DNA of 64,000 nucleotides from NCBI GenBank assembly GCA_003118195.1, contig BEXV01000272.1, positions 204,232 through 268,231 of the forward strand, given 5' to 3'. This document shows positions 12,801 through 26,473 of this stretch, one piece after another. Every line of letters starts with the position of its first letter. Position 1 is the stretch's first letter. Made by a program: the position numbers and the translations under genes. This DNA comes from Hemicentrotus pulcherrimus. Lineage: Eukaryota > Echinodermata > Echinoidea > Camarodonta > Strongylocentrotidae. The notes under the pieces are model-generated. The model made no database searches, was not told the DNA's origin, and saw only the letters and a program-made list of their open reading frames with translations.

Positions 12801-15800
12801 AAGTGGAGGTCAGTTTTCAATTAGCTCCTACAATCGCTTGCTCTTGTCAGCGGTGTTGCTGTTTTGAGGATTTGCACGTCAAAGAAGCCGGCTGGAATTC
12901 CAATCAACACCTTGCTTTCTACTTCACAATTCTCTCCCCATTAATTTTCTGGCTGTTACAGCCTATATTTTGCACAATAGAAGTAGTAGCAAAACAGTCA
13001 CTATCGCACAGAGAAGGTAAACGCCGCTAGCATGGGCTCTCTCGCTCTCTCTGTCTGCAGCAGTCTGGATGCACGGAGAATCAACAACCAACAAAATTTG
13101 GCTGCATATATTAACCTCTTCTTGTATCTTTACACTCTCTGAATTTAGCTCAATTACCCTAGCATGTCTTCTGAGTGGTAGTCTACAGTCTTTACTTGTA
13201 TCTTTGTAATTCTTTCTATTTTTTTTACAAGAGAGTTTAATTCTTTCAAATAAGAATTGGTGTTTGAAGGATCATACTGTGTGAAATATGGCTTGTCCAT
13301 CAGAAATAATTTTGCATGACACATTACATCTCAGATCATGAGAACTGATTTCAAGTGCATGTAGACCATGCATGATTAGTACATGTATGAGAAGCATGAA
13401 CATTTTAAAGTTTTCTGTAGTCTTGTATGCATGGCTATGATACTGGTTCACTGTTCTAGCTAGCTTGTACTTTCTCATCTTCAAATTGGCCGTATCAGAT
13501 ACGTATGCATGTGCATCTTGCCCTCTACACCTACCCCTAATTAAACAATCCAAACCATGGTGAAAACATTATTTGGTTTGGTAATATAACAGCGTTTAAT
13601 AATAGTGAAAGACATTCATCCAATTTGGGAGCAATATAAGTACATTTGAGTTGATTCATTGCAATGAATAAGAACAATCATAAAACATTGTTAATTTCTT
13701 CCTTTTTTCAGAGTTCAAGTTTGTCAGTAAATCTTGTTGATTTTTCTAATATAATTGGACTGCTTTTTGCCATGATTTTTTTCTTCATTTAGGCCGGGCT
13801 CTGTATTCTAAATGGTTGATACTATGACAAATATGTGCATAAGAGATATAGGAGACCGCAAACTTGCAATTTATAAGATGAGGTCCTGGTATGTACTATT
13901 TCAGTGAAATTAAAAAAGGAAGGAGGCTTTCAAAGAATAAGATTCATGACAAATAAATGACTCTGTGTCTGCCAAAATACATTGCCCTTGCCTTTAGGTA
14001 ATCAACAAAACTACTTGTATCCCTTCCTTTTATGATTTTATTTTCTAATGTCCATGTCACTGGCCTCTCATTTTCCAATTTACCAAATTTCTGACATTTG
14101 TAGCAGTCCTTATTTCTGAATATATTTTCTTTATTGTGCATAATGTTTGGACTTACTGTGAAGTTAGGCTAGTACGTACCTCATTGCCATCATGTCTTCG
14201 TTTTTTTTCTTGCAAATTGATGTTATCATGGCATCATTATCACTACCGTTATTGGTCCTACAAGTACAATGTTCCTCCTCCTCCTCATCATCATCGTACA
14301 CAGGTCATCATCATTGTCAGCATCGTCATAACTATACCATCATCATCATAGTCATCATCATCATCATCATTGTCATCATCATCGTCATCATCATCATCTT
14401 CACATCATCATCATCATCATCATCATCAACAACATTGTCTTCATCATAGACATTGTCACCATTATCATCATATAATATTATTATCATAATCATCATCATC
14501 ATTATCACCCCAATCATATAATGTCATCATCGTATTATCAACAATACCATCATCATCATCTTCACATTATGATGATGATCATCGTCATCATAATTATATC
14601 ATTCTCATCATGATCAACACCAGCATCATGTTCATAACCACCCTGATCATCCTCCTGTTCATGTTGGGCATCATCATTCTTTCACTTCATCCTGCTCTTG
14701 ATCCATCCCATGACAGAAGTGCTCAATGCTTGGTTGGTTGCGGACGTGCCTTACTGGATGTTCCAGGGTAAATCCATTCATGTCAATGTGCACCATTGCT
14801 TCATGTACAGTGTATATATTCGTTCAGAGAGGAAGTTTCACCCAGTAGATTCGCATCTTGGAAAACCCCATTCTCCATACGATGTATTTAGGACAAAATT
14901 GATGAGGAGATTAGAATAACTCTCCAAAGACATCAAAATGCAATGAATTTAGAGACCTTACATTATCCTTATAATCTTTTGGGATAGAAACTCACATGGC
15001 CTGGCCATACCCCTGTCGTTGAACGCTTTGCAACGGAAATCTATTTGAAAAATACAACAGAGAATCTTTGAGAGAAACTTCTTTTGTTTGGCCCACTAGA
15101 CTATAGAGTTTGTGTTTGCTGTGCAAGAACACTGTATGTTTTTAAGAGATAATTTGTTTTTTTCTCAAGCTATAGCAATATATTGTCTGGATGATGCATG
15201 AAAGAAAGAAAACTTCATCTCACAAGTGTGTGTGTGTGTGTGTGTGTGTGTACAGCATGTAATTCTAAATAAGTGTGCTGTGATAGCTAGCTTCACTCTA
15301 TAGCATTTTGTAAAATAAAATGTTTACAAATATTGTTTTCTTCTTAAAAGTATACACTCATCCTTTTTTGGGAGATTGTTAAGTGTGAAAGGATTTCAAT
15401 ATTCATGTTTAAATAACTTAAACTGACTGGTCTCAAGGGAATGTTTTGAACATATTTTTACATTTGTACATGCACAGACAGGTTTTCTAGTCAGTGTCTC
15501 TGTGGAATTTATGCTTTTTCACAAAAAGATTATATTATTGGAAAATAAGACCAGAAAACACACAATTTTGTAAAAAAAAGTATATATACCAGTATGTATA
15601 TGTCTATGTTATTAAAAAAAAATTGTGTATAAATTCAGAACATAACCGATTCAACTCTGACCTCTGGATAAAAATTGGTTCATACATAAAAGAAAATACA
15701 CCTCAATATTAATGGCAACTCTATCATTCATGCATGGAAAACTTGCACCAAGATTTAAATTAAGTTTAAATCTATATGGTTTCTTTCTCACAAGTTACTT

Positions 15801-18800
15801 TAAAAACCATATTACATAAAGAATCATGAGAGATGAAAAAAATGTTTGTGTCAATTTACATTTCTAGTCTCAAGAGGTGAATTAAAGGCAATAGAAATAT
15901 GAAATTAAAATTCCTTTAAAGGTAGTAAAGGCCTCGTAAGGCATTATTCATGGAGAGAAATGCAAATTATAGATTGGTCTTTTTAGATTGGATGTCATAT
16001 GATACAATTGGTAGAAGCTTTAAGGCTTCATATTCATCTACATTATTGCTCTAGAAAATAATTCTCCCCTAACCTTGTTTCATACGTGACATCACATCAC
16101 AAAAACCTGCTCAATGTCGCCGGATGCTGCTCCTAATTCACTTCCTAGTATTTCTGTGATTTCTCCTTTCAAACCTTTTCATTACTTAATCAATATATCA
16201 ATAAATCAAATCAAATCAACTTGTATCATATCAAAACTCTCACAATTAAATCTCTTTTTAAGAACTTTTCAGACGTAGCTTCCAGCATGGTACCTATGGA
16301 TGGCTTTACTTGTGTTCAGCATGTGTTTGATATTGATTCGTGTATATTTTTGTAATTTTATTGAATTTGTTTTGATTTTAATTATGATTTCCTACTTGTA
16401 ATTTCTAACATTGAATTTATTATTTTGACTGATGTATGCTGATTCATTTGTACAAACAATTTAAAGTTTTGTGGCTGGATGATTATGTACATGTTTTCTT
16501 CTTGCAGTGACAATGTAGATGCAGACTCAATGTGTGACCTTTAATGAGAGTCTTCACTAGCAGATTGTAATAAAGAATGTTTTAAATATATATGTCACAC
16601 CAATCTATTTTGCAGGTTTCTTTCCCTTTTTTACCAGCATTGCTGAACTGACCACATCACCACTGACATGAATTAGAAGGCACAGAAGAAAATTTGTGCT
16701 GAGATTTATAGAAATAAATTGATTCTGTGCACATGTACTATTTAATATGATCTTAAAAGATTATGACATCTTTGATACTGAGTTTATGGAGAGTATGAGG
16801 CTTTTTTTTGCCTTTTCAGAAAGTAAAAACCTGAGTTGATTATGAATTGATGTACATATATATCCATCAGAAACAAAAGTAAAGAAAAGGGTAATATACA
16901 GATGGTATTATTGAAGTTATATGGAGGATATAAGATTGATTACATTTGTTAAGGACCTGCATATGTCTGGTAATTAATACAGACTGCCTTATTGATATAT
17001 CTTACAAGAGTGGGAAAACCATGACTCTGGTTTTAATACTATTTGTTCATATACATCATATTTCTGTTCAAAGTAAAATTTGCTCAATCTTTTAAGTAAA
17101 TGGACTCTGTAAAATATGATGGAATCTGTATATCTTCTGATCTTCCAAGTATACATTGTTGCAAGATATTTTTCTTAAAATTAGACCCCCAAAAAAGTAA
17201 AAGTTTGTTTTGGTGCATTTTATGTTGATTTGATCATGGGGAGAAAGGGTGTGCTTCTTCATGCATGTTATATAAATAGAATATTGCAGGAGCATTCCAT
17301 GCAGAAAATGTATCAAAATGTAATGCAGAAATAGAATACAATTGCATTTTTATTTATTTGACATGTTGCTTGCTTATTAAAACTCAAAGACCAGGTTCAT
17401 CATTTTCAGTTTATTTTATTTTCTCCACTTCATCTCCACAAAACCTACCATTCTCCATCAAATTTTATTGATGACCACCCCCATCTCCCCTTTCCCCAAG
17501 AACAATCAGTAGGCCTGTCTTCATCAGCTCGAGTTTGCCAAATAACCCGCTATTTTCAGACTCTGGAGTATCCTGAACCTCAAAATCGCGTCCCCACCAG
17601 ACCGATATGCTTATCACAAACTAGCTCGAATGGGCGCAAATTTGCCCGCTATTTCCCAAATAGCAGGATATTTTGGAAACAAGACCAGGATTTCTCAGGA
17701 TATTTTCTAGACCGAATAATATCCCGCTAATTGCAACTGCCGGCTGATTAAGACGCAAATTTACTGGCTTATTTGCGATCGGGATGGTTGAAATAGCGGG
17801 ACATTTGGCAAACTCGAGCTGCATGATGAGGACAGGCCTAGTGCCATTCATTCTGCCCCTTCCAATCGTGCTGACTTTGTTTTCCCCCTTCATCTCCATG
17901 TAGAAAAAGCAGAGAAATTCTTCTCGGTGTAAAAACAGAAACGCAACGTGTGAAGAAAAGCATGATGAGGACGTAGAGTATGATGATGATGATGATGAAG
18001 ATATCACTAGAAATTGCTGTTGTATTCGGGTAATTGATAATTATATCATCTAACTCACATATTAGCATTATGGATTAAATATGATAGAGGACTAGACATT
18101 AAAAAAAAAAAATGTTTACCGATAACTTGATAAACAAGGAAATTTTCATATTCACAAAGTATTTAATGAAAAGTTAAAAGGAAGTGTTTATCGATAGGGA
18201 GATGACAGAGATTAGATAGATTGCTGTTAATAATCCTGAAATATAAGGAAAATCCATCATGTTTTTATCTAATAACTGCCTTTTTATGTCAAAAAGACCT
18301 TATCATTAGTATTTGACTCTCAACCTAAAAACATGAAGTTAACAAGACAATGATCGAAAGTTTGTTCTTCATTATTTGTGAAGAAGAAGGAAGATTTTTT
18401 TTTTTAAAGGTGGTAACAAAATATTTAATATACTTTCATTATGTCTTTCATAAGGCCAAATCACAATTATTCGAAAAAATTATTTGCTATTTGGCTACTT
18501 GTAAGGCTTTCAAGGTATTATATTTTGATGGTGTCATTGTGACGATCATATCACTGAAAAGTCTTGGACTGTATTTACAAAAAATGAAAAGTAATTAGAG
18601 TTATTGCTAGCTCCTTACTGTCAGAGTTGTCATTGAGGGAAATCAGTTTATACGTTCATTTTCATAATTATAGAAAGAAAATGTAGGTTGATCGATTTTC
18701 TTTTTTACAGATATTATCTCTTTGTTTTCTTACATTCATCTAAATTATTTTCCCGTATTTTCATTACTTTCATCCCATATTCCCGATTATGTCATTTCAT

Positions 18801-21800
18801 GCATTTGGCATGTCAAAATCCTTGCTTGTTAATGAACGCTCCTGCCTCGAATGTTCCCCGAACCGTTCATCTGCCCTCTGCAAAATGGCAACTGCTCCAT
18901 GGGTGAGTTCCATGCTCAGAGAGCATGAGTATACAGTGTACGGGGCCCTAGGCCCTGAACGTGTGCCATAGAATAGAGATCTCTCATAGCCATGTAACCT
19001 GCATGACCATCTCTGCTCTTTTTTATCTCTTAAAGTGCTCAAAGTTCACATATATATTCTCATGTTAATGCATAATGACATGTTTCATACATATAGCTCT
19101 GCATATGCTTAGAAGACAGTCATCTTCATGGAGCAATATACGTATATTACTCATGTCAATATATTTCCATCTGTCGTAACAATATGTCTCTACAGGAAAC
19201 TAAATTACTGTTGCATTATATGCTAAAATAATTTCTAACAATACTGTGCTATTGTATTTGTTCATATAGTAATTGTTCCTTTATCCATATTTTTTTTCTT
19301 CACAATTTTTTCTCTCCATATACTCTGCATTATACTTAGCATTGTTATATAGCTACATTCTATAACTCTGTATATCTGCAGGATCAATACCATGCATTGC
19401 AAAATCTATAGCTTTTTCAACCAGAGAAATATTGAGATATTAAGTACACATACTCTGCTGTTGTAATCGTAATCGATACATTGGCATAACATTATCAGAG
19501 GAGTATATAAAGAATACAATTGAAGTATTTATATACTGAAAAGTGTATAATTGAATAGAAATGTTTTATCATGGATTAATATTGCACTACATGTACATCT
19601 AATTGCAGGTGATTAGCTGCTGGAAGCAATAATAAAAGAAGTACAAAATTGTACAACCAGGACGTATAAATTTATAAAAAAGAAAGAAAAGAATGATGAT
19701 TGATGGAATTGATTTCTTAATGTGAGATAATCATAATCATTAAAAAAAAAATTACTTGCAAAATTGAGTAAAAATGTTTTGGTTGCAAGCTGAACATAGT
19801 AAAAAATTTGGTAAAGCCATCACAATCATTAAAAAAAATGACTTGCAAAATTGAGTAAAAGTTTTATGATTGATTTAATTTCTATACCAATAATCAGTAG
19901 CCTATCTGAAATATTTCCACCTATCATTATACATTTTTCTGTATATATTTAGTACAGCACATGTGTCATAATTGAAGTGCCTCACATATTTATGTAATGT
20001 TTTTTTCACTTGAACTTTTACCTTTTTGTTTCTGCAAAGGAAATGTTTTCCATTTCAGCCACACTGCTCCTAACCACATTCATTTATCTATCATTATGCA
20101 GATGTTTTGTTGTCACCTTCTAATGTTGTTGTCACTAACGTAACTTTTCTCCTATTTTTCTTAATTGTATCTTACTGAAGTGGAAAGCATATCAATGACA
20201 GTTATCTCAAACTGTTTTTGCTATTTTCACCAAGTGCCTTATTTTTTCCCTGTATGTTTTTTGTTGTTGTAATAGCTGTGCTGAAACTGTCTGCTGAATA
20301 CCATATATGTATATCTACCACAGAGGTTAACTGTACCTACATATGTCTTTTTTTTCCCAATTCAGAGATACTTTTTATGAAAATAATTAGTATTACCATT
20401 GTGACATGGAGTGCCAGTTCAGTGCAGATGATTGCTACATAAATTTATATTTTACAATGATTGCTACAGGAACAATTTAAAATATCAAAGTTTAATGAAA
20501 TTAAGGACCTTTTTTTCTAGGGTGAAAATAAAAGATGCATTTGTTTGTAAAAGAGTTTCCAGACTGTGAGATAGATGCATATTATTGTTTCATTTAAAAA
20601 AAATTTTATAGGAGTATTTTGCTTTAACATCGTCATATTCGGGAATATGAGGATTCAGAAAATGACTCAGAAATGAAGAAAGTTCACAAATTTTTTGAAA
20701 TGGGAGAGTTCAGACTAGGAACCTGAATCCAGATGCCAAACAATCACTCCATTTTGTAGATTGATTATAAACCAAGGCTTCTATTTCATGTTTGCTGTTG
20801 GGAGCCAGAAGACTTTCACATTATTTGAGTGGTTAAAGAGAGTATTTTCACATCTACTTTCTTCATGTAGTTTTGTCTTCACATTCCCTGGCCTTTTGGG
20901 AATTAATTACTACTGATGGTAACATTGCTATAGATATAAACTATTATAGCAACATCACTCAACAGCCAATCAAAACAAGATTTTAATGGAGGTTACCATT
21001 AATGGCAAAGTTACCATCAATTGTATGTTTTATACAAGGGGGACTCTTGGGTACTTTAATATAGTCTGTTTATAGGTGCATTGTACTCATTTAGGGACAG
21101 GGACTCACCATTTCATAGTATACAACATTATATGTCACTTTGTCAACTCTATTTGTTGTTTTAGCCATTTCTATTATGTAATTCTTGTTAATATTACAAA
21201 GAATATACAGTTTAAAAAAGATACTCCTTACATTCTGTGATCTTCTATGTGAGTAAACGTGTGCATATATAAGTAAAATCTGGCTTATTAGCCCATTCTG
21301 CCAAGCATACATGAGGAAACATTTAGCTGTGTAGATGTTGATTGGTTATCTGTAGAAGATTGGTTCAAACGTTTACGCAGAAAAAAAGAAAAACATTAAA
21401 AGATTACCAAATGTTAAATTGGAATTGAGTGTATCATGTTGACTTTCATAGTGCATCTTGGGTAATTGCAAAATTTCCCAAAATGTAATTCTACCAGTAT
21501 ATTACTCTTTTCAACTGCTGGAAGAGTAATCCCACTATTAAAGTGTATGTGATTCAAACTGGGTGTATTTATTTGATGTTTTGATGCAGGATTGTGACTG
21601 TATTAAGTGGTGTCCGGAGCCTAAGGGATGCTTCAAAACAAGAATGGAGTAAGCACTTTATCTCCTTTCTCCAAGAAACAAGTAAGCTGACCTGATTGGT
21701 TGGGGAAAATAAGTCAAATTATTTAAGATTATTATAACTCTCTGTTTTGGGAAAGTATTGTAAAACGGAAGACAAAGAGATAAAAGGAGAAAAAGAAAAC

Positions 21801-24800
21801 AGAACAGGGAAGAGCAAGACAAAGGAGGAGGAGGAGGAGGAGGAAGAGAATGAGGTGGGGGGGGGGAGAAGAGGATTGAAGGGGGTTGAGAAGAATAAGT
21901 GGAAACCAAAAAGAAAATACAAGTGGCATGATACAAAGAAGAATAAGGGGAAGAAAGAAGAAATATCAAATGATAATTGAAACTTTGAAATACTTATCTT
22001 CAAATGATAACTGATGTGGTGAAAATGTCATCCCCTCTGTAGGTCAAGGAGGAAATTGCAGCATCTGATAGCTCAGAAGTGGTTTGATTACGGCATCCTG
22101 CTCATCATCTTTCTCAACTGCATCACGTTAGCGATGGAGAGACCAGCCATAGAGGCAGACAGTCTGGTAAGAAACCACACCCTTAACCATCATGTCTAGC
22201 TCTAGTACAACATTGCATCAGTATTCATAATTGTTAAAATAAAAGTGATGGAAATGGCTGGGCTCAAGATATCCATGGCTCCTGTTGTTACAGACTTGAG
22301 TACAGATGTTGAAATGACTACGTCAACTATGGATGTAGTCAATTACATTAACAACTTTTCTTAATGGATAAACTATTCTAATGATCATTGAGTGAATGAA
22401 AAACTAGCAAATTTCAGGTAGCAAGATGATCGGTTGAGACCAAGAAGAGCATTAACTCATATACTCTTGCAGATAGTTACTACCCATCTGAGAACCTTTT
22501 GGAGACATCCATAGATTTGTATAAGTCATTTATGATGTAACATGTAGCCTAAATATTTTGTAGTTCGATCTTCAGTTGGTTAAAGCGTTTAACAACAAAC
22601 ACCGTTTAGGCTGTGGGACCTATACATGCATTGTATCAAGTACCGGTACTGTTAAAACGGGATGATGACTGTATAACTCTGATGATTCATGAGCGGGTCT
22701 TTAGAGGATAACATAACAACTCTCTTTTAATGTTGTTTCCACAGGAGAGGAAGTTTCTGACCATCTCCAACTACATCTTCATGGGCATCTTCACCCTGGA
22801 GATGCTGATCAAGGTCCTAGCCAAAGGATTCCTCTTTGGCACCCACGCCTACCTCCACAGCGGCTGGAACGTGATGGACGGCAGTCTGGTCGTCGTGTCG
22901 TGGATCGACCTCCTCATCACTGCCGTGTCATCCAGCAGTCCAGAGATCTTCTCCATCTTGCGCGTGTTCAGGTTGCTGAGGACTCTACGACCTCTCAGGG
23001 TTATCAGTCGTGCCCCGGGTTTGAAGCTGGTGGTGCAGACGCTCCTCTCCTCTCTCAGGCCCATTGGTAACATTGTTATCATCTGCTGCACCTTCTTCAT
23101 CATATTTGGAATCCTAGGCATCCAGGTAAGAGGTCAACGAGCAAAAGTCACAGGTCAAACATCCAGGATTGGATGTTAAATATTTGTTGTGCCTCATTTG
23201 ACATTTCTTTTAAGATCTATTAGGATGTTTAAAATTGGTCAGCAATGCTTTCTGTGCAAGTTATTGGTTTGTTGTTGAAAGATGATTTGTACGATAGTCA
23301 GAAAGGTAATATATAAATAATCATGGATTTTTCCCCCCTTATATTTCTCCCACCTAGTTGTTCAAGGGCCAGTTTTACTACTGCTCTGGTACTAATGTAC
23401 GTCACATCAAAAACAGGACCCAGTGTGAGTCCAACCCAGAGAATGAGTGGATCAACCAACAGTACAACTTTGACAACTTAGCTCAGGTATTACCCTTTGT
23501 CTAATCACAATGAATAAGAGTGAATCGTACATTTATGTATTTCAGTGGCACTAAAAAATGTACTCAAACAACTTAGTTTACTTTATGCTAAATATTATTG
23601 AAAAAACCTGCTTAATTGAGCTGTTTCAGCGATATCTTGAGTTATTAAAAACAAAACAAAGAAATGAGTAAGGACGTTTAATCAAATCATGTATATTTGA
23701 TACACTCAGACATTCTAACTGTTTATATTATAAGTATTAATTTCATGTATATGTGCTCATAGAATAGATATGATTGAATTATAACTGTTTAATCAATTTG
23801 TTCTGTAGTAATCAACATCTCTACAGATCATTCTTCTTATTTCTTATTGTTAAGTGAAATGTTCTTTTTCTGACTTTGCAGGCTTTGGTAGCACTGTTTG
23901 TTCTCGCATCCAAGGATGGGTGGGTAGACATCATGTATAATGGTATCGATGCAGTTGGTATTGATCAGCAGGTAAGGAAACCATTAAAGGCTTGTCTTAT
24001 TTTTCATCAATTTCAGTTGCTACCCTTCTTACCCCACATTCTGGGATGAAACATTGAATTCTACTAGCCTTAATCCATGCATTCCAGTCCCTAGATGTGG
24101 TATGGCAATGTGAGATGTTTTCTGTGTCCTTTTTTTTGCATTTTGCAAAAATTGGAAACTCAATCTGTTTCAAAATATGTGATTCTTAGAACATTATCAC
24201 CGTAAGTGACAATACTATTATATCCTTCTTTTTGCTTACTTGGTGGAAAAGATGGTGTAACCTTTGTTGGCAAATTTAAAAATCTGACATACATTTTGTT
24301 TACCCATGTCTGCATAATACTTGAAAACACTTTGGCTTCAAGGAAATTTCAACAATCTGAACTATTACAGGTACTTGATGTGGTCTGACAGAACAGCCTC
24401 CACAAAAAATGGTCTTGTGACGCATCACTTCATGTATGTAAATATGTTTGTATAAGTTCAGCTGTAATATGAATTTGTATTTGACTTTCAGCCCCAGAGA
24501 GATCACAACGAATGGCTCATTCTCTACTTCATCTCTTTCCTGCTTATCGTCGGTTTCTTCGTCCTCAACATGTTTGTGGGTGTCGTTGTCGAGAACTTCC
24601 ACAAGTGCCGGGAGGAGCAGGCAGCCGAGGAGCTGATCCAGCGGATTGAGAAACGACAACTGAAGCTCCAGAAAGCCAGGCAAAGTAAGGCTGCTGCTTC
24701 AGGGTATACCATTTACGTGGATCCCAGCGAGCTTGCAAACTTGACCCCAGAGGAGAGGGCTAATTGTCAGATTGGTTTGTACAAGATTCAAGATTGATAT

Positions 24801-26429
24801 AGCGGATCTCACTTTTGGCATCACTGATCAGCTCTATATTCACATTCCCATGCGTAACCACCATTCATCCAGCTGCCATTTAAAGCAACATTATAGAATT
24901 GAGAAATCTTTATTTTTGAGGTCAAGGTTCATGACCTTGGAGGTGGAGGGGTCTTAAACAACTTGGGTTCATACGTCATTGGTCATCATCTAGGAGTCAT
25001 GGGTTAGGTCAAATAGGTCAATCACCTGAAGGATACTTTAAAGTCTTCATACATAATTCACTCATTTTCATATCAAGTTCAAAGGTTACTAAGAAGTCAA
25101 AATAGACCCGTATCAATAGTTCCTTATTTCTGATAAAGCATGGAATACATATAACAGGTAGAACACTTCCAAATATATAGTATGAGGGTTACAGGGAAAA
25201 ATATCTGTATGGGTTTTATCGGTCTGACTTGCTACTTCATATGATGTTATGCTGATATGCAGGGAATGGTTTTTAGTAAACTATATACAAGCTCATTTTG
25301 ATATGTGTTGGGTTGTACGGTTTGCAAGCTCATTCGTATATTGCGCTATTTATTATGTTGAACTCTACCAAACCAAGCACATTTGATGCATCATGAGTGC
25401 CATGGTGGAGGTGTATTTATCTTGATATTGATGACACTTGATTAGAAAGGAATCTACAAATGTACTTCTTTTCAGCACTAAACCAACTACAATGTAGTTT
25501 GGAGTTCTGTCAATGACATTAAAAACAAAAACAAGAATCTTCTTAAGTTCGTTCTTTATTGTTCATGAAGCCAAATATGGTTATCTTGGACTAGTAAAAA
25601 GTAAAATGCATACAAATTGGGGGGAACCTCCTGAAAACCACAATCAATTGAAAGAATCATGAAAGATATTCACATAAGGTAATGATGTGCTCATTCAGCT
25701 TAACTTCCTTGATTCTAACTACCGTATAAAAAATATAAAAATCTTTCAATTATCTGTCAGAAACATGTACCATATAGTACTATTTTTAAGCATCAGTATA
25801 GAATTCGTTAAATTCTATGAGAATATTGTTTTTCCTTATAAATAAAAATTCAAGACACCTTTCATTACACTCCTTTCATCAGTGTCGTGAAGAAATACCA
25901 AGAGGCAATATCATATATTATTTCTTTCTAACTTTCATATTCAATGCTCTTCAAATCCTACCCTTTCCCTGCCCATTCAATGTCATTATGGTACTAATAA
26001 GTTGCTAAGTTTTAAATAATTTTACGGGGAGTTATGAATATTTTGATCATAAAAGAAATCATGCGCATTCATGAGAGTGATTGAAGGAATGAAACTCTTC
26101 CATGGAACAGAAATGAAGAAAACAATTAACGCATTAATTGCATACATTGAATACACTGTAAATTCATACACTGCATAATGTTTTGTATTAAGTACATTTC
26201 TATGCACTTAAACCTTTCTCATCTATTTCATATAGTTCTAATGCATTTCAGAGTTTGCTCAATTTGCAATTTGTACAAATATAATTTAGAGATTCAGGAT
26301 TTAGGGATGTACATGGTTGGGGAGTTACATGCATAGGTAGACATTGTATTTATCATTTAATAAACATGAATGTAACACTTGATCAGTTAATCAACATCCA
26401 CTCCATATCTCTCTCTTCCCCCTTCCCTC

Positions 26430-26473
<44 letters not shown>

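Larger units (their letters stand above)
12211..21589 (+). other. 9.4-kb intron of the II-III linker
   Basis: No exon I can support. Contents: an imperfect CAT-repeat tract (14271-14660), a GT microsatellite (15225-15252), an inverted-repeat element (17508-17841), a GC-richer orphan stretch (about 18834-18971), a direct repeat (19733-19864) and a weak foldback (20914-21018). Confidence 0.6.

Noticed and set aside
14192..14517. Poly-Ser, poly-Ile and poly-Met/Asp frames on both strands
   Set aside because: By-products of the CAT-triplet tract.
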